Origin: a bacterium
GTDB taxonomy: Bacteria; Eisenbacteria; RBG-16-71-46; CAIMUX01
Length of the DNA: 64,000 nucleotides
Reading direction: 5' to 3'
NCBI GenBank assembly: GCA_030431975.1
Contig: JAUIHP010000012.1
Location: 124,001 to 188,000 of the forward strand
Each line of letters opens with the position of its first letter. Positions within the stretch are counted from its first letter, which is position 1. Shown here in pieces: positions 53,675 through 63,800 of this stretch. A program made the translations under genes and the position numbers. The notes below the pieces were generated by a model. The model saw only the letters and a program-made list of their open reading frames with translations. It searched no databases and was not told the DNA's origin.

Positions 53675-54654
53675 TGCGAATCCCGGGGGAAGCCTTCGGG
53701 TGCTTCGGCAAGCTGCCCGTCAGCCGCGAGTTTCTGGTCACCGAAGCCGCAGTTCTCTCCGAGTCCGGTTTCGACAACTGGATCGGTGAGGGACTGGGCC
53801 TGGCCAAGATCAACCTCGGCTCCGATCGGTTTCGGGATCGTGTCGGCGCCTTCCGTCCGCAGCGCTTCGTCTGGTCTCCGCCCGGTGGAACCCGGGCCGC
53901 CGTCGGTGTCATGGTCCCGAGCGAGGACGGAGCCGGACGACTCCATCCCTTTGCGGTCTACGCCTGGGTCGAGCGGGCCGAAAGTGCTGCGGATGATCCG
54001 GCACATGCTCTGCGCATGCTGGCCCTCCATGGACGCCTCGACGAACTCGTCACCGAATGTCGGCAGGCCACGGACGCCTCGTCGCTGCTGCGACACGTTC
54101 GGGCCGTCACATTCGAAGGATCGACGACGTCCGCCACCGAGGACTACGCGACCTATCTGGGAGCCCAATCGGTCGGCGCCTTCTTTTCCGCGGTTTCTGC
54201 GGGAGGAACCTTCGCGGCACCAAAACTAGGCCACCAGGTCCTGCAGGCGCTGATCGAATCTGTGGAGTTTCTTCGGGGACGCTCCCCCATCGACATCCGA
54301 CTGGGACTTCGGTGTCCCCTCGCCCCCGGTCCCGCCTCGACCGCACAGGTCGCCGTTTGGATCGAATGGATTCGAAGCCTCTTTCAGGCCGCCATCGCCG
54401 CCCCCTGCTACTTCTGGACCCATCCCGGATCCGTGCAGGAAGGCGAAGGCTCGCATCTGCACTTTTTCTTCTCCCGACCCTCCGCGGCCCAGTGGACTTC
54501 GCTCGTCGACCCTGAGGCCGACTTGGAGACGGTCAGCGCCCTCGAACGCCCCTACGGAGGCGACCCGGCCGAGCGAATGTCAGCGACGCTCCGGGAGGCT
54601 CTGGATTCTCCCGACACCCCGCTTTCGGTGCTTCGCAACCGACTCGGCGGGTGA
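53674..54654 (+). CDS. tagF: T6SS regulatory protein TagF
   Basis: A 326-residue TagF starting at ATG 53674. The N-terminal TagF domain shows FGCFGKLPVSREFL, FDNWIGEGL and the VGVMVPSEDGAGRLHPFAVYAW block. The last 100 residues resemble a second helical part (CYFWTHPGSVQEGEGSHLHFFF). TagF represses T6SS activity post-translationally, in some systems through Fha sequestration. Its location between tssM and ppkA is consistent. Confidence 0.9.
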   Translation: MRIPGEAFGCFGKLPVSREFLVTEAAVLSESGFDNWIGEGLGLAKINLGSDRFRDRVGAFRPQRFVWSPPGGTRAAVGVMVPSEDGAGRLHPFAVYAWVERAESAADDPAHALRMLALHGRLDELVTECRQATDASSLLRHVRAVTFEGSTTSATEDYATYLGAQSVGAFFSAVSAGGTFAAPKLGHQVLQALIESVEFLRGRSPIDIRLGLRCPLAPGPASTAQVAVWIEWIRSLFQAAIAAPCYFWTHPGSVQEGEGSHLHFFFSRPSAAQWTSLVDPEADLETVSALERPYGGDPAERMSATLREALDSPDTPLSVLRNRLGG

Positions 54655-54674
54655 TCGGCGCCCTGGATCGTCGT

Positions 54675-54693
54675 CACCATCGTGAAGATGGTG
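54675..54693. other. Hairpin after tagF
   Basis: CACCATC (54675-54681) and GATGGTG (54687-54693) form a perfect 7-bp stem with a 5-nt loop. It has no T-run, so it is either a weak terminator or a palindromic site ahead of ppkA. The 180-bp gap up to ppkA shows nothing else convincing. Confidence 0.4.
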
Positions 54694-54838
54694 CGGCAAA
54701 CGAGGCCCGGCCCGTCGCCCCCAAAGTGCGCGGTGGAGCTCCCTTCAGGGATTGTCCGACTCCGTCCGGTCGAGATCAGGTCGCCATTGACACCCGGCTT
54801 CCGAAGTCCGATCGTGCCTTCGTGAAGAAGGAATGCGC

Positions 54839-57064
54839 ATGAAACTGCCTACCCGCCTCGGCGGCTTCGAACTGACCGAGAAGCTCGGCGCCGGAGCCAT
54901 GGGAACGGTCTACCGGGCCACCCAGACGTCTCTCCACCGGCAGGTCGTGATCAAGACGCTCCATCCTCATCTGATGGAAGCGCCCGACCTCATCGCCCGT
55001 TTCGAGCGCGAGGCTCGGCACGCCGCCGGTCTCATGCATCCGAATACGGTGCAGGTCATCGAGTTCGGTTTCGACCAGGACCACCACTACATCGCAATGG
55101 AATACGTTGACGGAATGGATCTGAAAGAGGTCCTCCGTCTGCTCGGCCCCTTCACTCCCGATGTCTTCGTCCTCGTCATGCGGGACATCTGCCGAGGAAT
55201 GGAAGCCGCGCATTCCCGCGATCTGATTCACCGGGACCTCAAGCCGGCGAACCTCATGATTCGCCGCGACGGCGTCGTCAAGGTCATGGACTTCGGACTG
55301 GCGCGGGAGACGGCCGAAAGCAGCACGATCACGCAGCACGGCTCTGTCATGGGATCGGCCGCCTACATGAGCCCCGAGCAGGCCCAGGGTTTGTCCATCG
55401 ATCACCGCAGTGACGTCTTCTCACTCGGGCTCGTCGGCTACGAACTGGCCAGCAACATTCGCGCATTTCCCGGTGACACCTACGCAGCCGTCCTTCGCGC
55501 CGTCGTCTTCGACGAGATCATTCCTCTCTCGGAAGTACGCACGGGCCTTCCCGACGAGATCTACGACCTCATCTCGTCGATGACCGTCAAGGAACTCGAA
55601 GGCCGCTGTCCCTCGATGGCCGAAGCCCGGGACCGGCTCGAAACACTGGCGCAGCAGATGGGACTTCGCAGCGGTGATCGGAACCTTGCCGAGTTCGTCC
55701 GCCGGGCCGACGAATTGAAGGCCGGACGGCAACCACCGGCCATCTCGACGACCGTTTCGCTTGCCGAGACACAGGCCGAACCGCCGGCCTCCCGACCTAC
55801 CACGGCCGGAGACCAGGCCGATAGCGGCGAGACGGTCGGGATCGGGGGAACCGGCGCCTCTCCCGCAGACGGCACCACTCCCGTTCCGATGGGATCTGGC
55901 CGCGACGCGACGCCGGACGCCGGAACGGAGGCAGGAGCGGACAAGACCTCGATTGCGCCCGGCGGCGATGGACAGAATTCCGGCTCCCCCGGCACCGCGC
56001 CAGAAAATGTCCAGGCTCGGGACGCGGGCACAGACCCTGCAACGGAAAGCGGAAAACGATCCGAACATTCAGAGCCGAGTCGCCCGGATGCGGCCACATC
56101 CGGGTCCGGCCCAGTCGGGTCCGGTTCATCGGGGTCCGGCCCACCCGGGTCTGGCTCGTCGGCGCACGATCCCGGAAGCCCTGGGAGCAGAGACAGTTAC
56201 CCGACCGGGCCCAATCGAAAACCCCTTTGGGCGGCCCTCGCCCTCATCGCGATCCTCGCCGGCGCTTTCGGCATCTGGCTAGCAACTCAGGGCGATTCTC
56301 CTCCGATACCTGTAATGGGAGCCTGCTGCCACGAAGACGGCAGCTGCACGGTCGTCGTCGAAACCCGATGTCTGGCCGCAGACGGTGTCTGGACAGAAGG
56401 AGAGTGCGAACCGAATCCATGCCCGCAGCCCGAGGGAGCCTGTTGTCTCTCCGACGGGGACTGCGTCCAAAGAACCGAAGCCGAGTGCGCGGACGAAGGC
56501 GGCACCTTCGAAGGCGCCGGCGTCACCTGCACCGAAGCGGAGTGTCCGGAACCGTCCGGCGCCTGCTGTCTGAGTGACGGAAACTGTCTGGAGTCGACTG
56601 CAGAGGAGTGCGCCGACAACGGCGGCCGCTACCAGGGCGACGGAACCGACTGCGCATCGTCGGATTGCCCACGACCGCAAACCACGGGCGCCTGTTGCGC
56701 AACCAACGGAACGTGCACGGTGGTGGTGGAAGCTGACTGCACCGGATCGAGACGGTTTCTCGGCGTCGGAAAGAGTTGTGAACCGAACCCGTGCCCGCGC
56801 CCGGAACCGGTCAAACCGTTCAAGAAGGAATACACGGTCTCGACGATCGAGGTCTTCGCAGAAGTCCGGGTCGACGATGAGACCATCAATCGGAACACGT
56901 TGGGCAACTTCGCAATCACATTGTCCGAGGGGACGCATCGGTTTCATCTCTACAACAAGGACGCCGGAGTGGATCGCGTGGTCACGTACACCGTCCGCCG
57001 AGGGGACCCGAACACCAAACTGATCCTCAACCCGAGAACGGGGCAAGTCGTTCCAAGACCTTGA
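54839..57064 (+). CDS. ppkA: Membrane Ser/Thr protein kinase (PpkA) with Cys-rich extracytoplasmic repeats
   Basis: A 741-residue kinase from ATG 54839 (AAGGA 6 nt upstream). The N-terminal kinase domain is complete: GAGAMGTVY (17-25), VVIK with K39, HRDLKPAN (131-138), DFG (151-153), SPE (178-180). A long Pro/Gly/Ser/Asp-rich linker (about 300-458) leads to one transmembrane helix (about 461-481). The outside part has four Cys-rich repeats of the type GACC-x-D-G-x-C (about 490-655) and a small C-terminal beta domain (KEYTVSTIEVFAEVRV). In known systems PpkA phosphorylates Fha or TssL to activate secretion. The ectodomain suggests it senses an envelope or external cue (inference). Confidence 0.93.
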   Translation: MKLPTRLGGFELTEKLGAGAMGTVYRATQTSLHRQVVIKTLHPHLMEAPDLIARFEREARHAAGLMHPNTVQVIEFGFDQDHHYIAMEYVDGMDLKEVLRLLGPFTPDVFVLVMRDICRGMEAAHSRDLIHRDLKPANLMIRRDGVVKVMDFGLARETAESSTITQHGSVMGSAAYMSPEQAQGLSIDHRSDVFSLGLVGYELASNIRAFPGDTYAAVLRAVVFDEIIPLSEVRTGLPDEIYDLISSMTVKELEGRCPSMAEARDRLETLAQQMGLRSGDRNLAEFVRRADELKAGRQPPAISTTVSLAETQAEPPASRPTTAGDQADSGETVGIGGTGASPADGTTPVPMGSGRDATPDAGTEAGADKTSIAPGGDGQNSGSPGTAPENVQARDAGTDPATESGKRSEHSEPSRPDAATSGSGPVGSGSSGSGPPGSGSSAHDPGSPGSRDSYPTGPNRKPLWAALALIAILAGAFGIWLATQGDSPPIPVMGACCHEDGSCTVVVETRCLAADGVWTEGECEPNPCPQPEGACCLSDGDCVQRTEAECADEGGTFEGAGVTCTEAECPEPSGACCLSDGNCLESTAEECADNGGRYQGDGTDCASSDCPRPQTTGACCATNGTCTVVVEADCTGSRRFLGVGKSCEPNPCPRPEPVKPFKKEYTVSTIEVFAEVRVDDETINRNTLGNFAITLSEGTHRFHLYNKDAGVDRVVTYTVRRGDPNTKLILNPRTGQVVPRP

Positions 57065-57110
57065 CCAACCCTTCGGTGGTACTCACCGAGACGCAAACGG
57101 AGGCAGATAC

Positions 57111-58232
57111 ATGAATCCGAGACCTCAAAGCGCAGGACGAACGCACGGTTCGATCGGCTTCGCCCGCATCGGAGTCGCTGCAACCGTTGCCGGCGCTCTT
57201 TTCACAGGGATCGCAACTCCAACGGCCAAAGCAGACGAAACGAAGGGCAACGCCGACACGGTTTGCGAAGCCTACTTCTATCAGGAGTACGATCGGGCGA
57301 TCGACCTGGCGCGGCAGATCGTCCAGTCCGACTCGCCCACGATGGAGAAGTTGGATGCCTATCGCTGCAAGACCTGCAGCTATGTCGCGCTCTCGGAGGT
57401 CAAGCCGGCGAAGAGAACGATCGCCGAAATGCTCGAAGTCGACCAGACGGCCCGCTTCTCGCCGGACCTCAGCTACCCACCGGTTGTTATCGATCTCTAC
57501 AACGCCGTTCGGGACTCCCTGTACCCCGGAACGATGGACATCAACACCATTGCTGTCGGCGACTTCGAGGACAACTCGATCTACAAGGGTAAGTTCGGCG
57601 ACTACGACTTCTCGATGTTCAAAGACGCCCTCATCCACACCATCAACGCCGACCTTGCCGAAGCGACTCCGCTGAAGCTGGTCGACCGTCAGCGCATCGA
57701 CAAGATCACGGCGGAACTCGCGCTCAACCAAAACGCGATGATGGATCCGGAGCATGCGGTCCAGGCTGGACGGCTTCTCGGCGCGCACAGCTTCATCTTC
57801 GGGCAGTACATGATTCTCTCGAAGGACACCGTTCGTATCGACGCTCGCGTCGTCCACACCGCGACCGGAGAGATCGTGTTGACCAAGCAGGTCACCGGCA
57901 AGTTCGACGGCGATGCGCTGAAGTTCCTCGAACTGGAGAAGGAACTCGTGACCTCCCTCGCTTCCGGGATCGACAAGATTCGGGCGACCGAAGTCCAGTC
58001 GAGCGATATGAAGCAGAAGGCCGAAGCCTACTTCGAGGAGAAGGAAGGCGCGGTCGATTCGAAGATGAAGTACGTCGAAAGCAAGTTTCTCGCGGCTCAG
58101 GCTCTGGAACTCGAGGACCAGGGCAAGTTCAACGACGCCCAGGACGTCTGGCGTCAGGTCCTGGACGCCGATCCCCGCAATGAAATCGCGGAGTCGCGAA
58201 TTCGCATTCTGGACACGATGATTCGCGGTTAG
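57111..58232 (+). CDS. CsgG-like exported protein with TPR end
   Basis: A 373-residue paralogue of the protein at 24588. An export segment (GVAATVAGALFTGIATP) is followed by a helical region, a CsgG-like domain (TIAVGDFEDNSIY, FKDALIHTINADLAEATPL, LVDRQRIDKI, GAHSFIFGQYMIL) and a TPR-like tail (FNDAQDVWRQVLDADPRNE). Three cysteines lie near residues 52-90. The start has GGAGG 7 nt upstream. It is the last gene of the T6SS plus-strand set, 46 bp after ppkA and 9 bp before selD. Its role next to T6SS is unknown. Confidence 0.78.
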   Translation: MNPRPQSAGRTHGSIGFARIGVAATVAGALFTGIATPTAKADETKGNADTVCEAYFYQEYDRAIDLARQIVQSDSPTMEKLDAYRCKTCSYVALSEVKPAKRTIAEMLEVDQTARFSPDLSYPPVVIDLYNAVRDSLYPGTMDINTIAVGDFEDNSIYKGKFGDYDFSMFKDALIHTINADLAEATPLKLVDRQRIDKITAELALNQNAMMDPEHAVQAGRLLGAHSFIFGQYMILSKDTVRIDARVVHTATGEIVLTKQVTGKFDGDALKFLELEKELVTSLASGIDKIRATEVQSSDMKQKAEAYFEEKEGAVDSKMKYVESKFLAAQALELEDQGKFNDAQDVWRQVLDADPRNEIAESRIRILDTMIRG

Positions 58233-58241
58233 AATGCAGGC

Positions 58242-59291
58242 ATGACGAGAGAGCAAATCGAACAGCGTCTCACGCAGATGGTGACCTGCGCCGGCTGAGC
58301 CTCCAAGCTCGCTCCGGAGGATCTGGAGCAGGTTCTGTCCAAGGTGCCGAAAACGCCTCACCCTGACGTTCTGGTCGGACTCGACAAGCCCGACGACGCC
58401 GGAGTGATTCGGCTTGCCGACGATCTGGCTCTCATCCAAACCGTGGACTACTTCACGCCCATCGTGGACGACCCTTTCGACTATGGAGCCATCGCTGCCG
58501 CCAACAGCCTCAGCGACGTCTACTCCATGGGCGGTGTTCCCATTTCCGTGCTCAACATCGTGGGATTCCCCCGGTCAGAGCTCGACCTCTCGGTTCTGAC
58601 CGACATGCTGCGCGGCGGCCAGGAAGTCATCGCCGAGTCCGGCGCCGCACTCGTCGGCGGACACTCCGTGAAGTCACCAGAGCTCTTCTACGGACTCTCG
58701 GTCAGCGGAAAGATCCACCCCGACAAGATCGTGACAAACTCCGGCGCTCAACCGGAAGACGTCCTCATCCTGACCAAGCCGCTGGGAACCGGAGTGCTGA
58801 CGACCGCGCTCAAGAAGGGCAAGCTCTCGAACGCGCGCCTGCAGGCCGTGACCGAGCAGATGCGCCGACTGAACCGGAACGCCGCCGAAGCCATGGTCGC
58901 CTGCGGCGCCAACGCCTGCACCGACGTCACCGGGTTCGGGTTTGCGGGACATCTCTTCGAAATGGCCCACAACAGCGGGGTCGACGCCTACGTCTACGTC
59001 GAAAGCGTGCCGTTGATCGACGGCGCTCTCGATCACGCCAAGGACGGCGACAAGCCGGGCGGACTGGGATCCAACCGGTCCTACCTCGCGTCGCGGACAA
59101 GCATCTCCGAACACTGCGACGCCGACCGGGTGGATCTTCTCTTCGATCCACAGACTTCGGGCGGGTTGCTGATCTCGGTACCCAAGGCGAACTCGGAAGA
59201 GCTGCGGGAGCGTCTCGAGGATGCCGGCGAGACCTCGGCGGTGGTCGGAGAGATCCGGCCCGGGGATGGGATCGTCCAGATCCTCCCGTAG
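58242..59291 (+). CDS. selD: Selenophosphate synthetase, selenocysteine-containing
   Basis: Makes selenophosphate from selenide and ATP. The frame from ATG 58242 contains an in-frame UGA at 58296-58298, codon 19, in the context C-A-G-U-A-S-K. In E. coli SelD the same place is Cys17 followed by Lys20 two residues on, so UGA replaces the catalytic cysteine. After the UGA the sequence is unmistakable SelD: GLDKPDDAGVIRL, QTVDYFTPIVDDPFDYGAIAAANSLSDVYSMGG, GHSVKSPELFYGLSV, CTDVTGFGFAGHL. Read through, the product has 349 residues. Standard gene calling would start at 58344 and lose the active site. It implies SelA/SelB/tRNA-Sec elsewhere in the genome. Confidence 0.94.
58311..58329 (+). promoter_or_regulatory. 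Bacterial SECIS-like hairpin of selD
   Basis: GCTCC (58311-58315) pairs with GGAGC (58325-58329) around a 9-nt loop beginning GG, starting 12 nt after the UGA. Position and a G at the loop start match the consensus for bacterial SECIS elements that recruit SelB. The hairpin lies within the coding sequence. Confidence 0.65.
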
Positions 59292-59429
59292 ACCGCCGCA
59301 GTTTTTCTGCAACCCCCTCCCCTCCCTTCCGTACAAGCCAAACGAGGAGGGGATGCTCCCGAAGACCCGGCCCCCCGTAGGCCGGAACTCCCCTCAGCCG
59401 GTACAGCCTCGCAAATCAGGAGGATCTCG

Positions 59430-60674
59430 ATGGTCGCTCGCCTTTCGGGCGCTAGGATTCGTCTGCCCTTCGCTCTCGCCCTGCTTCTCGTATTCGGCGT
59501 CGCCTGCCAAAAGGGCACGGCCTCGGACGACGATTCGTCCAACGGCGCCGCAGCATCGGACAGCTCGGACGTCGTAGCGGCCGACGCAGACAGCAGCGCA
59601 ACCTCCGAATCATCCTGGAAAGACCGTCTCTTCGGCGGCGGCAATGACGAAGGGGATGAAGACGAAAAGAAGGAGCCGGCCATCCCGGTCGAAACCGCAG
59701 AAGTGGCGCGGCGCGACATCCCGGCCTTCCTCGCCTCGACAGCGACCCTCGAGCCTGAGAAGCAGGCCACGATTCTCTCCAAGCAGTCCGGTCAGGTCCT
59801 AAAGCTGCGGGCCGAAGAGGGTGACTGGGTCAAGAAGGGCCAGATCATCGCTGAGCTCGACGGAGCCGAAGAGCGGGTCCGTCTGGAAGAGGCCGCAGCA
59901 CGGGCCACAGGACTCAAACTCGAATACGAACGTGTCCAGTCTCTCCACGAACGCGAGATGGCGAGCGACAAGCAACTTCACGATGCGGAAGCTTCTTTCG
60001 CCGAGTCCGAAGCCAATCGCAAAGCCATGGAACTCCAGGTCGCTCAGAACCTCGTTCGGGCTCCGTTCGCGGGACAGCTCACCGAACGGCACGTCGATGT
60101 CGGGCAGAACGTGGAAGTGGGCGCCGAGATCTTTTCCATCGTCGATCGGACTCCCCTACTCGCACGTATTCATCTCGCCGAAAAGGAAGTCCGCGAACTC
60201 GAGGTCGGACAGAGTATCTGGATTTCTCGCGACGAGAGCGACGCGTCCGAGCATCAGGGAAGTGTTCTGCGCATCTCGCCGATCGTCGACACCCGCACGG
60301 GTACGGTCAAAGTCACCTGTCAGCTCGAGAACGCCTCCGCAGAAATGCGCCCGGGATCGTTTGTCCGAGTCAAGGTTCAGACCGGCATTCACCAGGACGT
60401 CCTCGCCATTCCAAAGAGGGCTTTGGTCGCAGAGGGCGCAGACACCTATGTCTACCGGGCCGAAGCCGACTCCGTGGTCAAAGTCATGGTCGAGACCGGC
60501 TTCACGGACTCCGACTTCGTCGAGGTCGTGGAAGGCCTCGAATCCGGCGCCCGCATCGTCACGGTCGGTCACGGCGGCCTCAAGCAGGGCTCCCGCATCG
60601 ATGACATGACCGCCGAGATCGAGGGCCGCTACGGCGAGTCGGATCTGACGGACACGGCGTCGCGCGAACCGTAA
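59430..60674 (+). CDS. RND efflux periplasmic adaptor (membrane fusion protein) lipoprotein
   Basis: A 414-residue membrane fusion protein connecting an RND pump to an outer-membrane channel. AGGAGG precedes the ATG. The signal peptide ends VFGVAC with lipidated C26, then a Ser/Asp/Ala-rich spacer (about 27-90). The lipoyl and hairpin domains are seen as SKQSGQVLKLRAEEGDWVKKGQIIAELD and the VAQNLVRAPFAGQLTERHVDVGQNVEVG block. The beta-barrel and membrane-proximal parts follow (VKVTCQLENASAEMRPGSFVRVKV). It precedes the RND pump. Confidence 0.9.
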   Translation: MVARLSGARIRLPFALALLLVFGVACQKGTASDDDSSNGAAASDSSDVVAADADSSATSESSWKDRLFGGGNDEGDEDEKKEPAIPVETAEVARRDIPAFLASTATLEPEKQATILSKQSGQVLKLRAEEGDWVKKGQIIAELDGAEERVRLEEAAARATGLKLEYERVQSLHEREMASDKQLHDAEASFAESEANRKAMELQVAQNLVRAPFAGQLTERHVDVGQNVEVGAEIFSIVDRTPLLARIHLAEKEVRELEVGQSIWISRDESDASEHQGSVLRISPIVDTRTGTVKVTCQLENASAEMRPGSFVRVKVQTGIHQDVLAIPKRALVAEGADTYVYRAEADSVVKVMVETGFTDSDFVEVVEGLESGARIVTVGHGGLKQGSRIDDMTAEIEGRYGESDLTDTASREP

Positions 60675-60701
60675 ACCCGCGTCGACGACATGAGCGCGCG
60701 G

Positions 60702-60770
60702 TAGCTCAAAGGCAGCCGGACCACTACTCGAAGGCTGCCGGTTCGAACTGAGTCTTTCGTATCTCCGCCA
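60702..60770 (+). other. tRNA-like remnant with strong hairpin, not a functional tRNA
   Basis: The 141-bp gap between adaptor and pump contains TAGCTCAAAGG (D-arm-like, 60702-60712), GGTTCGAAC (T-loop-like, around 60740) and GCCA (60767-60770) in tRNA order. Acceptor and T-stem pairings fail and the spacing is off, so it is not a working tRNA. GGCAGCC (60711-60717) pairs perfectly with GGCTGCC (60733-60739) around 15 nt. A second short hairpin lies near 60780-60798. Confidence 0.35.
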
Positions 60771-60815
60771 CCTCAGCCGCGAAGCGTTTGACTTCGCACG
60801 GTTAGGAGTCCGTCC

Positions 60816-63800
60816 ATGAGCCTGATCTCCGGCTCCATGTCCCGTCCCGTCTCGGTCATCATGTTCACGGCGGCGGCCGCCGTCTTCGGCCTGGTCGCCC
60901 TGGGACGCCTCCCGCTCAATCTACTGCCGGACATTTCCTATCCGACCGTCACGGTCCGAACCGAGTATCCGGACGCCGCCCCCGCAGAGGTCGAAAAGCT
61001 CGTCACGGAACCTTTGGAAGAAGCCGTTTCCGTCGTCCGCGGCCTGCGGACCCTGCGCTCGAGCTCCCGCCCCGGAGTCAGCGAGATCGTTCTCGAGTTC
61101 GGTTGGAAGACCGAGATGGACTACGCGGCTCTCGATGTCCGCGAAAAGATCGACACCGTGCGCCTGCCGGACGACTCCGCCGCACCGGTTCTGCTTCGCT
61201 ACGACCCAACCCTCGATCCGGTCCTGCGACTGGGGCTGGTCGGCGACAAGGACCCCGTCTCCCTTCGCGAACTCGCGATCAAAGTCATCAAGAAGGACGT
61301 GGAGTCTCTGCTCGGCGTGGCCTCGGTCCGGGTCCACGGCGGGATGGAGGAGGAGATTCAGGTCGAGGTCGACGAGGGCAAGCTCGCGGCCTTGGACATT
61401 CCGATTTCCACGGTCGGTCAATTCCTGGCCGAGCAGAACTTGAATGCGGCCGGTGGACGTCTTCGAGATCGCGAGTCCGAGTTCCTCGTCCGCACCCTCA
61501 ACGAGTTCCAAAGCGTGGACGACCTTGCGGAGACCGTGCTCTTCGAGGAAGAAGGCCGCCGAATCCAACTCGGAGATGTCGCGGACATTCAACGCGGTTT
61601 CAAAGAGCGGGACGTCATCACGCGGGTCGGAAATCGTGAATCGGTGGAACTGGCCGTCTTCAAGGAAGGTGACGCCAACACCGTTCAGGTGGCCAAAGCG
61701 ATTCGCTCCCGACTTGCCGACCTGGAAGAACTACTACCGGAAGGCGTCGATCTTCAGATTCTTTCCGACCAATCCGTCTTCATCGAGCAGTCCGTGAACG
61801 AAGTGCGATCGAATGCGATCATCGGCGGACTGTTGGCCGTGCTCGTTCTGTTTCTCTTCCTTCGTCAGCGGAAGGCAACGGCCGTCATCGGGATGACGAT
61901 TCCCATCTCCATTCTCGCCACCTTCTTCGTCATGCAGCAGCTTGGCGTGTCGCTCAACATCATGTCGCTGGGAGGGCTGGCCCTGGGCGTCGGCATGCTC
62001 GTCGACAACGCCATCGTCGTCCTCGAAGCGATCTCGCGACACCGTAGTCTGGGCAAAGGAGTCTGGGATGCCACCCGGGACGGAGCGTCCGAAGTTTCCC
62101 GCGCGGTCGTCGCATCGACACTGACCACCGTGGCCGTCTTCCTTCCGATCATCTTCGTCGAGGGTATCGCCGGGCAGATCTTCCGCGACCAAGCCCTCAC
62201 CGTGACGGCATCCCTCGTCGTCTCACTGATCGTCGCGCTCACCTTGATCCCAATGCTTTCCGCCTTCGGGAATCGTCCCAAGGAAGAGGTGACCACAAAT
62301 GCCGTCGAGGACTCTTTGGCTCTGGGTAGATCTGCGGCTCCAGAGGGTTCGGATGTCGACACGTCCCCCGACGCGGCTCACAGCATTGAGCCCAGCCACG
62401 ACTCGGACTCTGCCAACGCGACTTCGACTGCGGACTCTCCCGCCGGACGCCGTTCCAAGTTCCGGGCGGTCATGGCCCGAATCGGGGCGGTTCTCTGGTT
62501 CCCGCCGAAGTGGATCCTTCGAATCGTCTTCGTGCTCGTCCCGGGAGCCCTCGTGTGGGTCTTTCGTCACATCTTCCGCGCCCTCGACCGCGCAGCCACG
62601 TGGGTGGGCCGTCCTATCGGGCGCCTTTTCGACCGAGGGTGGGATTCCGTGGAATCGGCCTATCCCGCGCTTCTCGGAAAGGCTCTGGAGCGACGCGGAC
62701 TGACGCTGGCACTGACCTTGATCCCCATCCTGGGCGCGGCTCTCGTCGCACCGCGCCTCGGCGTCGACCTGGTCCCGCAGTTCGTCCAGGGACGATTTAG
62801 TTTCGACCTGGAGCTTCCTCCGGGGACCCCGCTATGGAAGACGGAGGCCGCCGTTCGCAAACTGGAAGACTCCTTCGCCCGGGACCCGCGCATCGGCATC
62901 CTCTCCACGACCATCGGTGAAAGTCCGGAATTCGGTTCCGTCGTCGCCGAGCGCCGCGAGAACATCGCCCGACTCGATGTCGAGGTTCGGAATCCGGAAG
63001 ACCCGAAACTGGAAGCGAACACGATCGAAGCCATCCGCGACTATCTCGACGAGTCGACGGAGTTCCGGCACACCTTCCGCCGGCCCAGCTACTTCAGCTT
63101 CCAAACCCCGATCGAGTTGCACGTCTTCGGATATGACCTCGACGAGCTGCGTCGTTACGGAGAACACCTGGCGGGCGAGTTCGCACAGATCGACGGTTTC
63201 GAGGACGTCCGCACGAGTATCGAGGAGGGCAATCCCGAGGTGCAGATTCACTTCCACCGGGACCGGATGGCCAACTTCGATCTCGACCTGGAGACCGTTT
63301 CCCGAACGCTTCGCAACAAGATCCGCGGCGACGTGGCCACGCGCTACAAAGAGCAGGACCGCCAACTCGACATCCTCGTCCGCACCGCAGACGCCCGCAA
63401 TCTCGACATGTCGCAGGTGGGAACGTTGGTCGTAAGCCAGGTCGACGGTGTGCCCATTCCACTTTCCAGCGTCGCCGAAGTCTCGGTCGGAACCGGACCA
63501 TCCGAGATCACGCGCATCGATCAGCAGAGAGCGGCCATCGTCCGGGCCAACCTCTCCGGGATGGATTTGGGCACGGCGACGCGCCGCATCGAAACTGTCC
63601 TCGAGCGCAACCCGGCCCCGCCGGCCCTGGCCGTCGCTCTGGGTGGACAGAACGAGGAAGTACGACGCTCGTACCGAAGCCTGGCCATGGCCGTGGCCCT
63701 CGCCGTCTTCATGGTCTACATGGTCATGGCCAGTCAGTTCGAGTCGTTCCTGCACCCCTTCGTCATTCTCATGACGGTGCCGCTCGGAATGGTCGGCGTC

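Noticed and set aside
60702-60770. A functional tRNA (including tRNA-Sec) here
   Set aside because: Acceptor and T stems do not pair, there is no plausible anticodon arm, and spacing between D and T blocks is about 6 nt short.
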